Virus record (IMG/VR): IMGVR_UViG_3300034103_001442
Span: 62,001 to 126,000 of that record
Source: a virus
Direction: 5' to 3' (one strand)
Length of the DNA: 64,000 bases
Shown: positions 8,872 to 17,567 of the stretch, piece after piece
How positions within the stretch are numbered: the first letter of the stretch is position 1
Layout of the letters: the number at the start of each line of letters is the position of its first letter
The notes under the pieces: generated by a model
What the model saw: only the letters and a program-made list of their open reading frames with translations
What the model was told of the DNA's origin: nothing
Databases searched by the model: none
Program-made: the position numbers and the translations under genes

Positions 8872-9896
8872 TGGCAACGCCTCCATACAGAATGATACAG
8901 TTTAGCCTCAGCACCGCTGAAAGTGTTTTCATCAATGATAGTTTTGACCTGCTCAGGGGTCATACCCGCAAGCACCATGTCATTAATATCCTTTTGCTCG
9001 ATTTTTGTATCCCAAATACAGACTTTGTAGCCAGCCTCAATGCACTTGGCTATCTTTTTAACAGTATCAGAATTTCTAGGTTCGTTATCGTATACAACTA
9101 CTATACGCTCTTTGGGAAATGAAGTCAACTGTAATTCAGTTAAAATATCTCCACCAGCGGTAGCAATTGCATTAGGAAGGAACGTTGAGTCAATTGGTCC
9201 TTCAGTGACATAGATGGTTTTGCCATCATTAACGGAGTCAAGCCCAAATATGCGTGGCTTGTTTTCGTCAAGCATGATGGTGATATAGCGGAGACTTCCC
9301 GCATGAGGATTGAACGACCTGCCTTGGAATCCGAACAAATTCTTATCCTTATCCAAAAATGGTATAACAAGTCGCGGTTCTTCTGGTGCTTTCTCATTCA
9401 ACTTATCAGGGATCATTGAATTGACCCACTGTTTGAACTTCGGCGCGTAGAACAGTTTATAATGAACTGATGGGGGTATTTTTCTGTTATCTATATATTT
9501 CTTGACTGGATGGTCGTATGCCAACTGTGAAACTTTTTTTAATTCACCAAGTGAGGTATCCTTAATGAACTTCGGTTTCTCCATTTTCTTTACAAACTCA
9601 GTGAGATCCGAGTTTTGGGTTTTGTTCTCAGCCATTTTCTCCTTGACAAACTCGTAGTAAAGAGTTTCATCAAGACTCTTAATGAAGAATGGCAACCCCA
9701 TCGAGGCTCCACAGTTGTGACAGTGAAACCGCAATGCATTTTTCTTTACGTAGATGTACCCACGAGTTTTGGATTTGTTGGCTTGTGAATCGCCACAAAT
9801 GGGACAACGGAATCGGTAGGTGTTATTGTTTACGCGAACGAACTTATCAAGACGTGGTGAGATGTACCCGACGTACTTATGCTCAAGCCATAACAT
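8868..9896 (-). CDS. 61: DNA primase, gp61 (DnaG-type)
   Basis: 342 residues. An N-terminal zinc-binding domain (CPIC near residue 34 and CHNC near residue 60) is followed by a TOPRIM core (YVTEGPIDSTFL and VVVYDNEPR). It synthesises RNA primers together with the gp41 helicase at 32627-34021. A sigma70-like promoter with a short leader precedes it. Confidence 0.92.
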   Translation of the reverse strand: MLWLEHKYVGYISPRLDKFVRVNNNTYRFRCPICGDSQANKSKTRGYIYVKKNALRFHCHNCGASMGLPFFIKSLDETLYYEFVKEKMAENKTQNSDLTEFVKKMEKPKFIKDTSLGELKKVSQLAYDHPVKKYIDNRKIPPSVHYKLFYAPKFKQWVNSMIPDKLNEKAPEEPRLVIPFLDKDKNLFGFQGRSFNPHAGSLRYITIMLDENKPRIFGLDSVNDGKTIYVTEGPIDSTFLPNAIATAGGDILTELQLTSFPKERIVVVYDNEPRNSDTVKKIAKCIEAGYKVCIWDTKIEQKDINDMVLAGMTPEQVKTIIDENTFSGAEAKLYHSVWRRCQ

Positions 9897-9930
9897 AGAT
9901 ATTCCTGTGTATGATTAGGACAACAGTACC

Positions 9931-9959
9931 ATTATACTGGTCCCCAGGAAATAAAAAAA
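9931..9959 (-). promoter_or_regulatory. Promoter for the primase operon
   Basis: TATAAT (9931-9936, minus) with a 17-base spacer and a weak TTTTTT -35 box, about 35 bases upstream of the primase start. Confidence 0.5.
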
Positions 9960-9962
9960 GTG

Positions 9963-10304
9963 TTATTTCAATTCAAATGAAATTAATTTTGACACCAGCC
10001 AACCAACTACGGCTGCGCCACCAACAACAAACCATCTCCAAGTGTTGAGGTCTTCAATTTTCTTTTGTTGGGCTTCATGCTGTTTCTGCGCTTCATCCCT
10101 CATCAGTTTCATTTCTTGAACGAGATCAGTGCGCAACTCATCCATCATCGCTTGAATTTCTTTTTTGTCTTCAATTGTACGCTGGTCGAGTTTTTCGAGC
10201 GTTTTATCGAATTTCTCATATATGACACTAAAGAAACTGACTTTTTCTTTCATCGCAGCAACTTCAGTTTCCATTTTGCTGAGACGTGATTCAAAGTCTA
10301 TCAT
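9963..10304 (-). CDS. Coiled-coil protein with C-terminal membrane anchor
   Basis: 113 residues: a long charged coiled coil (about residues 1-88) followed by one hydrophobic segment (WRWFVVGGAAVVGWLVSKL). The tail-anchored layout and the neighbouring two-TM protein suggest a membrane or lysis accessory role. No family recognised. Confidence 0.6.
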   Translation of the reverse strand: MIDFESRLSKMETEVAAMKEKVSFFSVIYEKFDKTLEKLDQRTIEDKKEIQAMMDELRTDLVQEMKLMRDEAQKQHEAQQKKIEDLNTWRWFVVGGAAVVGWLVSKLISFELK

Positions 10305-10528
10305 TTTTTCGCAAACTTCTCCGCGCCACTTATACCAACCCCAGCAATCACAATGTAGGTCATAGCATCAAACATAAATGGATCGATTTTATAACCAAAG
10401 AACAAATTTGCCACAAATGCAATTGCTAGAAGTAGAAGTGCGATAAAAGTCACCCACCTCTTTGAAGATGGGTGACCGTCGCTGTCCTGCATTATCTCAA
10501 CAAAATAGTTTTTTAATCTTGCTAGCAT
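10301..10528 (-). CDS. Two-TM small membrane protein, holin candidate
   Basis: 75 residues with hydrophobic segments near 27-46 and 54-68 and a lysine-rich C-terminus (EKFAKK). Size and topology fit class II holins. It lies upstream of spanin-like genes, but the endolysin is far away at 37994. Ribosome binding site AAAGGAG is strong. Holin identity is inference. Confidence 0.55.
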   Translation of the reverse strand: MLARLKNYFVEIMQDSDGHPSSKRWVTFIALLLLAIAFVANLFFGYKIDPFMFDAMTYIVIAGVGISGAEKFAKK

Positions 10529-10571
10529 GATCGCTCCTTTGTATCAAAAAGATCATGCTATATGATTTTAA

Positions 10572-10967
10572 TTATTTTTGTTGGTTTGGGTCTGCGTTGA
10601 ATGGGTCTTGCGGAGACGCTGTTTCAACCGCTGGAGTTTCTGCCACTGCTGGTGCTGCTGCAGGAACTTCAGGAGGTGGTTCCGTTGGGACATAAACTGT
10701 ATCTGGTTCTGCTGGTTTTTCATCAGGCTTTTCCTGTTTACCGAGCATAATACCCGATAGGATACCTGTTAAAAACGTAGCAATTGGAGTGATCAACTCA
10801 AAGAATTTTGCATCATTTGGTGACTGTTCCATTGGCTGTGTTACAAAAATCAGTGAGTATAATACAACAAACACGATTCCTGTAAGAGTAAAAGCCAGGG
10901 AAAGTCCAACAATGAACTTCAAACGAGCCATCAATTCTGTATCAGTGTATCTTGGACCATTAAACAT
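10572..10967 (-). CDS. Two-TM protein with proline/alanine-rich tail
   Basis: 131 residues. Two hydrophobic segments (about 17-42 and 58-73) are followed by a Pro/Ala/Glu-rich tail (PPPEVPAAAPAVAETPAV). It probably sits in the inner membrane; role unknown, with a lysis-associated role possible because spanin genes lie close upstream. Confidence 0.55.
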   Translation of the reverse strand: MFNGPRYTDTELMARLKFIVGLSLAFTLTGIVFVVLYSLIFVTQPMEQSPNDAKFFELITPIATFLTGILSGIMLGKQEKPDEKPAEPDTVYVPTEPPPEVPAAAPAVAETPAVETASPQDPFNADPNQQK

Positions 10968-11239
10968 TATTCAACTCCTTCACTTGTTGGTGCTGGCGCT
11001 GGGCAAGGTTCTACAGCGGTAGGTGCTGCTTCTTCAGCGGCTGGTGTATTACCGCTATGAGCGGCATCCCAAGCCTGTTGACCTACCAAATTTTCAGAAC
11101 ACTCGCCTGTTGCAACGCATGCAGGCTTTTTGCACTCTTCATTATTCCAATTAGCGGGATCCTGGCAAGGATAGCGGTAATTGGCTTCACACCCAACTAG
11201 GGTGATGACAAACAATAATGAAAGTAGTGCAGCCCTCAT
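10967..11239 (-). CDS. Putative phage lipoprotein
   Basis: 90 residues with a signal peptide ending in a lipobox (LVGC, cysteine at residue 17). The mature part has several cysteines and an Ala/Pro-rich end. Likely anchored in the envelope of the infected cell; function unknown. The start overlaps the EF-hand gene stop (ATGA). Confidence 0.6.
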   Translation of the reverse strand: MRAALLSLLFVITLVGCEANYRYPCQDPANWNNEECKKPACVATGECSENLVGQQAWDAAHSGNTPAAEEAAPTAVEPCPAPAPTSEGVE

Positions 11240-11493
11240 TTCGCCTTTTTGGCTCGTGGCTTGCTAACTTTTTTGGCAACCTTTTCACCAGCTGCCTTTA
11301 CGTCTGCAAGATTCACCTTGCCATCCTTATTGACATCAAGGGTGTTTGCTACAGTCTTTGCTACTTCTGTAGCAGCAACTTTAACATCTTGATGATCAAC
11401 CTTTCCGTCTTCATTTGCATCTGGCTTGTTAAAAAGTTTCCAAACAATCCAAACTGCAACTGCGATCAATAATAGAACAATTAATGTACCCAT
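11236..11493 (-). CDS. Membrane-anchored EF-hand/dockerin-like protein
   Basis: 85 residues: an N-terminal transmembrane segment followed by two calcium-binding loops (DANEDGKVDHQDV and DVNKDGKVNLADV) and a basic tail ending KPRAKKAK. The loops fit EF-hand or dockerin repeats. Probably calcium-responsive; partner unknown. AGGAG ribosome binding site. Confidence 0.65.
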   Translation of the reverse strand: MGTLIVLLLIAVAVWIVWKLFNKPDANEDGKVDHQDVKVAATEVAKTVANTLDVNKDGKVNLADVKAAGEKVAKKVSKPRAKKAK

Positions 11494-11502
11494 GTTAAAC
11501 TC

Positions 11503-11754
11503 CTATTTTCTCAAACTTGATGAAACTAATCTACGTGCTGTTGATGTAGCCAGTGGCTGGTCGCTAGCACTCAATAAACTCAACGCAGCAATCAACATTA
11601 AAATGCCACGCACATCGCCTTTATCTGATGTCTTGTATCTATTTAGCGAGTTGGCAATCATGGACAAAAGAGAAAGTCTAGTGGCATCTGAACTACCACT
11701 AGACTTCTCATCGTCTTTTTCTTCTTGCTCTACAAATGTAGAAAACTTTTTCAT
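11503..11754 (-). CDS. Hypothetical protein, 83 aa
   Basis: Serine-rich; an N-terminal acidic part followed by a hydrophobic helix (GILMLIAALSLLSA). An AATAAATA sequence about 25 bases upstream could be a late promoter. No family recognised. Confidence 0.5.
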   Translation of the reverse strand: MKKFSTFVEQEEKDDEKSSGSSDATRLSLLSMIANSLNRYKTSDKGDVRGILMLIAALSLLSASDQPLATSTARRLVSSSLRK

Positions 11755-11781
11755 TTGTTTACTCGCTGTTTACTTTATTTA

Positions 11782-11967
11782 TTATTGCGGAACCGCAGGG
11801 GTTGGTTCTGCTGGTTTTGGTGGAGGTGTTATGGTCTTCAAGTCTTTTGGCGGAACCATCAACTCCTCTGGTAATTCGATTTTATCAAGTTTCGGTAACA
11901 AACGTGTTAGTGGGGTTCCACAACCTGTCAGTAACAAACTCATACAAATGACTAGAAGGTATTTCAT
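11782..11967 (-). CDS. Putative o-spanin (Rz1-like lipoprotein)
   Basis: 61 residues beginning MKYLLVICMSLLLTGC, a lipoprotein signal with lipobox LTGC, then a proline-rich mature part (PPPKPAEPTPAVPQ end). AAGGAGG lies just upstream of the ATG at 11967, which overlaps the stop of the i-spanin-like gene (TGATG). Together with that gene it would fuse inner and outer membranes in the last lysis step. Assignment rests on architecture, not sequence similarity. Confidence 0.65.
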   Translation of the reverse strand: MKYLLVICMSLLLTGCGTPLTRLLPKLDKIELPEELMVPPKDLKTITPPPKPAEPTPAVPQ

Positions 11968-12527
11968 CAGCCCTCCTTTTTCTTCCATGGCATGTTTGGC
12001 ATATCAGGAAGTTTGATATCAATGCCACGTTTCTTATTTTCTTCATCAATCTTTTTGTTCACTTCAAGTAGATATTTCTGAAGTGATACCAACTGCTGAC
12101 TGTTTTGTAAGCAGATGGAGTAATTCTCAACAACTGTTTGTAGGGCTACGTTGTCTTTAACAAATGAACTGCTACCATCAGCAGCAAGATTTAGATCGAG
12201 ATCAATCGCTGGAGAAGCGCCAGCATTGTGGGCGTGTATCCAACCATTCGATAGGTCATACTGACCAGGAACTTTTTCAGACGCAGCCTCAACGATTTTA
12301 GTTTCTTTTTCTTTGATCTTTGTGATTCTGTCAACATACTCCACCTTGACAACTTCGCGGATCATAGCCTGTTCTTTTTTCAAGGCAATGGATAGTTCCT
12401 CAGCCTCATTTGCAGCACGTTGTATTTCAACTTCGCCTTGAGCAATACCTTTTTTATATCCAGCACCAAATGCGCCGCCAACAATCAATACAACTGCTAG
12501 AATTTTATATGGAAGTGGTATAAGCAT
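11967..12527 (-). CDS. Putative i-spanin (Rz-like)
   Basis: 186 residues: one N-terminal transmembrane segment (ILAVVLIVGGAFGAGY) followed by a long charged coiled coil facing the periplasm. Location directly before a proline-rich lipoprotein gene is the classical Rz/Rz1 arrangement. A general periplasmic coiled-coil protein is the alternative. Confidence 0.65.
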   Translation of the reverse strand: MLIPLPYKILAVVLIVGGAFGAGYKKGIAQGEVEIQRAANEAEELSIALKKEQAMIREVVKVEYVDRITKIKEKETKIVEAASEKVPGQYDLSNGWIHAHNAGASPAIDLDLNLAADGSSSFVKDNVALQTVVENYSICLQNSQQLVSLQKYLLEVNKKIDEENKKRGIDIKLPDMPNMPWKKKEG

Positions 12528-12531
12528 AACA

Positions 12532-12708
12532 TTATCCTGGCAACCTTCTCTTCAACAATTTGAGAAGCATGTTTTGTTTTTCATTGTGACGTTTATATTT
12601 GGCATGCGCTTTTGCTGAAACTGGTGGATCACCTTGAGTCCCCGCAATATTGCCACCACCTGAAGTGTTTACAGGTGCTTCTTCTCTAAATGACTTAAAA
12701 TCTTTCAT
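12532..12708 (-). CDS. Small basic protein, 58 aa
   Basis: Starts MKDFKSFREEAPVNTSGGGN and ends with a basic helix (MLLKLLKRRLPG). The start overlaps the upstream stop (TGATG) and the stop is five bases from the spanin gene, a tight operon fit. The GGGNIAGTQG segment recalls a motif common in T4-like structural proteins, but no function can be given. Confidence 0.55.
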   Translation of the reverse strand: MKDFKSFREEAPVNTSGGGNIAGTQGDPPVSAKAHAKYKRHNEKQNMLLKLLKRRLPG

Positions 12709-13100
12709 CAGATTTTCCCTAATATTTTTACAATATTCTCATCTGACTCGATGTCAGAACTACGGACCGTTTTGTTTTCAATTCCAATTCCATGCATTAC
12801 ATCAGGCATTTGATTTAGGAGAATAAGAAATGGTTTCAAATACCTGTAATACCCATCCAATTTAAAAAACAATAACTTCGTGGTTGCTGGACCAAACATA
12901 TTATACAGAACGATCAAGTGATTCAGTATCAACCGCTCTTTCAACTCACCTGACTCTTCATAACGATTGAACAAACGTTTCAAATACTTAAAACGGTTCA
13001 AGTCATCGTAAAATTCAAGTGTGTCATAGTACTGCGGATTATCATAATGTTTCGCAGCATATAACAAAAAATTGGTATCGTCAACTTTATCAAAATTCAT
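12708..13100 (-). CDS. Conserved T4-like phage protein (DUF7207-like)
   Basis: 130 residues. The pattern FLLYAAKHYDNPQYYDTLEF followed by RFKYLKRLFNRYEESGEL and LILNHLIVLYNMFG is strongly conserved among marine T4-like phages. No catalytic residues are evident. ATG at 13100 overlaps the upstream stop (TGATG); the codon before it is GTG. Confidence 0.6.
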   Translation of the reverse strand: MNFDKVDDTNFLLYAAKHYDNPQYYDTLEFYDDLNRFKYLKRLFNRYEESGELKERLILNHLIVLYNMFGPATTKLLFFKLDGYYRYLKPFLILLNQMPDVMHGIGIENKTVRSSDIESDENIVKILGKI

Positions 13101-13339
13101 CACGCAAGTCTAACTTTCACATCCCCTGCACCAGTGTAATACAAATGACCGACGGCAACACCGCCAGTGTTTGCTGCTGAGTCATTAGCATATGGACCAC
13201 GAACAACTGCTCCACGCAAAGTTGTTAATGTTACCTTTTTAGTTGTGTTTACAGATACATCTGAAACGATAAAAAGGTCTGACCCATCTAATGATGTCAG
13301 TGCAGTAAACTCTGCGAATTTTTTTGCTCTGTCAGACAT
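13100..13339 (-). CDS. Small structural-type protein, 79 aa
   Basis: Sequence begins MSDRAKKFAEFTALTSLDGS, rich in Thr/Val/Asp with glycine turns, as in phage tail-fibre or decoration modules. It lies among virion genes one base from the nuclease gene. Function not established. Confidence 0.5.
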   Translation of the reverse strand: MSDRAKKFAEFTALTSLDGSDLFIVSDVSVNTTKKVTLTTLRGAVVRGPYANDSAANTGGVAVGHLYYTGAGDVKVRLA

Positions 13340-13759
13340 TTAATTACACCATGATTGTTTTGCATCGCCAAAATATTCGCGAGCAAATCCGTTTTTAATT
13401 AGTTCTGCTCTGAGTGACTTTCCATCAACGATGATATCACCCAAAACTCGACCGCCAAATTTGTCCCACTCTTTAATTTCTACTTGAACCTTTTTACCAG
13501 TTGTAAGTAGATTTTTTGTAAACTCACTTGCAGCCAAACCACGCTTGGCTTCAGACTCACATTTGGCTCTGAAACCTTTTTCAGGTGTATCAACGCCAAA
13601 CACGCGGATCTTTAACTTATCACCAAGTTCTTTTGGTAACCAGTTGACTTGAATCTCAACCGTGTCCCCATCTACAGCCCGTGTCACTTTCCAATCGTGT
13701 GGATTGGCAGCGACCGTGGCTGTGAATGATAGGGCAAGTGCTGCAAACAAAACTTTCAT
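13340..13759 (-). CDS. Secreted thermonuclease (SNase-like)
   Basis: 139 residues starting at the ATG at 13759: a signal peptide (MKVLFAALALSFTATVAANP) and a staphylococcal-nuclease-like OB fold. VDGDTVEI, KIRVFGVDTPEKG and the arginine in FGGRVLGDI correspond to the metal-binding and catalytic segments. It would degrade nucleic acid outside the cytoplasm, perhaps host or competitor DNA in the periplasm. A longer frame to 13966 overlaps the Ig-domain gene and is not used. Confidence 0.8.
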   Translation of the reverse strand: MKVLFAALALSFTATVAANPHDWKVTRAVDGDTVEIQVNWLPKELGDKLKIRVFGVDTPEKGFRAKCESEAKRGLAASEFTKNLLTTGKKVQVEIKEWDKFGGRVLGDIIVDGKSLRAELIKNGFAREYFGDAKQSWCN

Positions 13760-13767
13760 TGTTGGTA

Positions 13768-14415
13768 TTAGGTTACCGTCAATGTAGCGTTGTTGGATAC
13801 TGCGTTTGCTGCGCCAGCTGTTGAAACTTGGGCGCGGAGCAGTGTTCCAGTTGCGATCGTGTTTGCATCGACTGTGAGTGTCGCAGTTGTTTGACCGCTG
13901 AAACCTGCAACGGCTGCTGTTGTAGCAAATGTTGCCGTGTTTCCTGGTGACGTTGTGTACTGCCACAAGTAACTGAGTGATGCGCCAGCTGGTGCTGAAG
14001 CAGCAACAACACTGAATGTTGCCTGTTCGTTTGCAGCAGAGTTGGCTGAATCGTTTGCTGGTTGTGATGTGATTGACAACTTGTAGTCTGGAAAACGAAC
14101 ATCTTCAGCGTCACCAGTGATTGTGTTCATTGCAACGAGAACTTCGTTGTGGACACGACCTGCGCGACCGCCAGAACCTACTGTTCTGAGAACCCAGCCT
14201 GAGTGTGCTGATTTTGTGTTCGCGCCAGCACGTGCTGCAACTGCCTCGCCTTCAGCAACACCGAACTGACCGTGTGTGGCACCTGTTACGTATGCGTCTG
14301 CGGTTGTGTTGCCAAAAAGATTGGTTTGGTTAGCAGTGTTTGCTTCCTTATTTAATTGTGACACCGCCCAAAGTACTGAATTTGCAGCGTCGTCTGTATT
14401 GCCCCATTGTGCCAT
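13768..14415 (-). CDS. Virion protein with Ig-like domain
   Basis: 215 residues. The N-terminal half (MAQWGNTDDAANSVLWAV start) is a known type of T4-like structural module; the C-terminal 100 residues look like an immunoglobulin-like domain (SYLWQYTT and ATLTVDANTI strands). Ig domains on phage virions, such as Hoc, mediate weak surface adhesion. AGGAG ribosome binding site and a late promoter-like AATAAATA lie just upstream. Confidence 0.65.
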   Translation of the reverse strand: MAQWGNTDDAANSVLWAVSQLNKEANTANQTNLFGNTTADAYVTGATHGQFGVAEGEAVAARAGANTKSAHSGWVLRTVGSGGRAGRVHNEVLVAMNTITGDAEDVRFPDYKLSITSQPANDSANSAANEQATFSVVAASAPAGASLSYLWQYTTSPGNTATFATTAAVAGFSGQTTATLTVDANTIATGTLLRAQVSTAGAANAVSNNATLTVT

Positions 14416-14444
14416 TTCTTATTCTCCTAGAAAGGTTGTATCCT

Positions 14445-14452
14445 TATTTATT
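14445..14452 (-). promoter_or_regulatory. Late promoter-like box AATAAATA
   Basis: Variant of the T4 late -10 sequence TATAAATA on the minus strand, about 30 bases upstream of the Ig-domain virion gene. Confidence 0.5.
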
Positions 14453-14457
14453 TAATA

Positions 14458-14691
14458 TTATTGTTGGTCAGAATTGATCATGTCATCCATATATTGGGAT
14501 GACCTTCTTGTGTTAAGTCTTTTTATCTTTTCTTTTTTCTTTTCTTCTAATGGTAATTCTTGCTGCACCGTTGGACCAACTTTTCTTCTAATCTCTTCAA
14601 AAGAAGGACCACTCCAAGTTTTCACTGAAGTTTTCTTTTCCTCTGGCTTTACAAATTTGCCATCGGTAAAATTGGATGCTTTAATTCCCAT
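14458..14691 (-). CDS. Hypothetical protein, 77 aa
   Basis: Lysine/glutamate-rich with a C-terminal helix (KKKEKIKRLNTRRSSQYMDD). Starts on a TGATG overlap with the 813-residue structural gene, so it is translationally linked to it. Confidence 0.5.
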   Translation of the reverse strand: MGIKASNFTDGKFVKPEEKKTSVKTWSGPSFEEIRRKVGPTVQQELPLEEKKKEKIKRLNTRRSSQYMDDMINSDQQ

Positions 14692-17120
14692 CAGTCTGCT
14701 GTGTCGCCGAAACTTTTGTCGCGACCCTTGTTTTTGTACTTCATCGCAGCCCTCGCAATAGCAGCCATTCTTTGCTTTTGGTCAAGTGGCTTCTTTGCTA
14801 CTGGCTTTTCAACTTCTGTTGCAGCCTTCATGAAATGCTCATGAGATTTTGCAATCTTTTTTTGGTATACTTTCTTTTCATCAGGCTTCATTGCCATGTA
14901 TTTGCCAATAACCTTTTTGGCATGTCCTGGCTCAACAGGATGCTTTTGACCATCTTTGAATGTTACATGATATGGCTTTTCGGAGTCAGATGCCTTCTTT
15001 AATTGCATCATGATATGTTGATCTGGCTCATCCATAACAGCAGCATAGAATTTGGCACGTGCTACAGGATCCTTCGGTGGGCGACCACGACGACCTTCAT
15101 CCACCTGCTCGACTTCTTCCTTCTTCATAGGATTTGGCAACTTACGATAAATGTCAGCAACTTTCTTTGACCCTAATTTAGGATCTTTCATCACCTCACG
15201 ACCTGCAATCTTTGGTGACTGCATATCTTTCTTTACGCCTTGAATATAAGCATGAGCGCCAATTTGTCTGGTGGCATTATCTTTCTTGGCTTTATTTTCC
15301 ATATTACGTTCATCAAGTGTTTGATCACCAGTTGGCTCGTAACTGTCACCATGATACTTCATATCAGGCGGGTACACTTTTAGACCCATTGGAACTTCTT
15401 TTTCTGGTGGCTTTGGATTTTTTGCTGCATCAAATGCACGAATTTTCTTCAATGCTTTTGATTTATACCCTTGACGTTTTGCGAGTTTTTCAATAGCCTT
15501 ATCAGGATCTGCACTGCGTTTTGCATCAAGAACATCTTTGATCTTTACTTTGCTACGATCGCTTGCAACGTAATCCTTGAGTCTTTTAACACCCTTCTCA
15601 GTGTTTCCAATCTCATCAATTTGTTCGACTTCTTCGTTTGTCTTAGCGACTTGTTTTTTATCATATTCTTTGCGAGCCTGAGTCAGCATTTCCTCACCAC
15701 GCTTACGGCTGGCATCGCTTGATACTTTTTCTCTGTCAAATGCGCGTTGCAATTTGACGGCTGCACTCATACGTTTCGAGCCTTCATCCACTTGCTCGAC
15801 TTCTTCGCCCATCTGAACTAGACTTCTGCTCACGTCGCCGATTTTCTTTTTTGTTTTTGCTGTATCCAAACCGTATTTCTTTTGATGGGTGTGCATTGCA
15901 TTGAGATACTTTAAATGCGTGTTTAATTCTGTTTTGCTACCAACCATTGAACCTTTGTCCATAGATTGAATTTTTTGCATATCAGCGGCTTGGTCTTCGT
16001 TTACTGATTCGACTTCTTCTTTAAACTGATCAGTCTTGTATTTTTTAGCAAACTTCAAAAAATCACGCTTGATGTATTCGTGATCATCTTCATAGCCAGC
16101 AAGATGACGACCGTGAGTAGAGTCAAGATAGTGTTTGGCCATCGTTGAATTTGTGCCAGTCAAACTTCTGACTTTTGCGTGCATTTTAGAATACTTTTGA
16201 TCAGCATTATCTGAATGCTGACCGTGATAACCGTGACCAGGATTGCTTGTGACTGCTTCTTCGACTTGCTCAACTTCTTCTTTCTTCATAGCAGACAATG
16301 TACCTGCTTGTGGAGGCTTTTTCCACTGCTTCTTTGATTCAGCATCAACCTTCTTTTGAACTTCTTTTTGGCGAGCAGCGCGCATTGCTGAGGAAATAGC
16401 ATTGCGGCGTTTCTTGAGGTAGTTGTCAGAAGAGTCAACCTTTCCATCGTTGTTGACGTCTTTATCTTCTTTACCGACTGGGTCAAGTTTCTCCATGACC
16501 TTTTTGGCGGCTTCAACGACTGCAGGATTTGCTCCCAAATTTTTGTCTGCGACCATTTCTGTTTCCTCTGGATTAAATTCGTCATCAATAACTTTTACTT
16601 TACGTTCTGCTTTGGCAGCACGTGTGATGAATTGTTTCGTGTTGTCCACGTCAAAGTCACGTGGCTCCTGGGTATACTCTGTTGGCTTGCTTGTAAATGG
16701 GTTGCCCTCTGTTCCAGCATGTTTGAATAATTTTTCAACATGTGGTTGGAGGTAATTTATTTCACCCTCAAGTCCTAGTTTTGTTGCCAGGTACTGAATT
16801 TTAGACATATGATCTTTTGCATTTTCCAAATCAGTATCACTGACCTGTTTCTTAACCATCGCACCTTTTACAAGAGCAAACAACTTGTCATGGTGAATGG
16901 CGAGGTGTTCGGCATCAATGGCATTTGAATTTTTTGGAATGCCTTGCGAGAAAAGTTTTTGAGCCTCTGGAGAAATCTCAAAATGTTTTGATTTGTATGT
17001 ACCAACCGTGACTTGATCGTTTGGGTCATGCTCCATTGTGTCACGATCTTTAGTTACAGAAATTGCTCCTGTTTTGCCTTCGAGCATATCACGAATTTTA
17101 CTTTCTAAACTCTTGTACAT
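14691..17120 (-). CDS. Large structural/prohead-type protein with repeated EEVEQVDE motifs
   Basis: About 809 residues, highly charged and helical. The start at 17120 (MYKSLESKIRDMLEGKTGA) follows AGGAA and overlaps the Dps-like stop (TAATG). At least five copies of an acidic motif of the form EEVEQVDE/EEVEQIDE occur, coding DNA near 15100, 15620, 15790, 16010 and 16265. An EF-hand-like loop (DVNNDGKVDSSDN) is also visible. Large proteins of this type are packaged or scaffold-associated in cyanophage-like T4 phages; exact role unknown. Confidence 0.6.
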   Translation of the reverse strand: MYKSLESKIRDMLEGKTGAISVTKDRDTMEHDPNDQVTVGTYKSKHFEISPEAQKLFSQGIPKNSNAIDAEHLAIHHDKLFALVKGAMVKKQVSDTDLENAKDHMSKIQYLATKLGLEGEINYLQPHVEKLFKHAGTEGNPFTSKPTEYTQEPRDFDVDNTKQFITRAAKAERKVKVIDDEFNPEETEMVADKNLGANPAVVEAAKKVMEKLDPVGKEDKDVNNDGKVDSSDNYLKKRRNAISSAMRAARQKEVQKKVDAESKKQWKKPPQAGTLSAMKKEEVEQVEEAVTSNPGHGYHGQHSDNADQKYSKMHAKVRSLTGTNSTMAKHYLDSTHGRHLAGYEDDHEYIKRDFLKFAKKYKTDQFKEEVESVNEDQAADMQKIQSMDKGSMVGSKTELNTHLKYLNAMHTHQKKYGLDTAKTKKKIGDVSRSLVQMGEEVEQVDEGSKRMSAAVKLQRAFDREKVSSDASRKRGEEMLTQARKEYDKKQVAKTNEEVEQIDEIGNTEKGVKRLKDYVASDRSKVKIKDVLDAKRSADPDKAIEKLAKRQGYKSKALKKIRAFDAAKNPKPPEKEVPMGLKVYPPDMKYHGDSYEPTGDQTLDERNMENKAKKDNATRQIGAHAYIQGVKKDMQSPKIAGREVMKDPKLGSKKVADIYRKLPNPMKKEEVEQVDEGRRGRPPKDPVARAKFYAAVMDEPDQHIMMQLKKASDSEKPYHVTFKDGQKHPVEPGHAKKVIGKYMAMKPDEKKVYQKKIAKSHEHFMKAATEVEKPVAKKPLDQKQRMAAIARAAMKYKNKGRDKSFGDTAD

Positions 17121-17566
17121 TATTCGTTTCCTGTTGAAATTGTAGCCTTGAGCATCCAACGGTGTTTTTGGTGAATGTCAATGCGCTCTTCCAAAAAGTT
17201 TACAATACCATTTTCGCCAAGTTCATCAGCGATATTGCGGGCGTTTTTTAAACTAGCCAAAAGCAAATTGTTATCAGTGTAAAGTTTCGTCACCATTCCA
17301 ATTGCAGAAGGGATCAAAGTTTCATCTTTAACTGATGACAGTTCGATAAATCTAGAAAATGATCCTGGTGAATATGAATCCAGTGCCCTAATATGCTCTG
17401 CGATTCCATCAACAGCAGTATCAACTTCTTCATATAGTTTACCAAACATTTCATGATATTGATGGAAATCTGGTCCCTCAACATTCCAATGGAAATATTG
17501 AGCCTTCAAACGGAAAGCAAAACTCTCCGCTAGAACTTTCTTCATTGCTTCAATCAATTGTTCCAT
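17120..17566 (-). CDS. Dps-like ferritin
   Basis: 148 residues. The Dps core AQYFHWNVEGPDFHQYHEMF is present, and H26, H38, D53 and E57 have the same spacing as E. coli Dps ferroxidase residues H51, H63, D78 and E82. Dps proteins oxidise and store iron and protect DNA. Unusually it lies inside a structural-gene operon, between a DUF5872-like protein and a large structural protein, so it may be packaged or protect phage DNA late in infection. Confidence 0.85.
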   Translation of the reverse strand: MEQLIEAMKKVLAESFAFRLKAQYFHWNVEGPDFHQYHEMFGKLYEEVDTAVDGIAEHIRALDSYSPGSFSRFIELSSVKDETLIPSAIGMVTKLYTDNNLLLASLKNARNIADELGENGIVNFLEERIDIHQKHRWMLKATISTGNE

Positions 17567-17567
17567 A

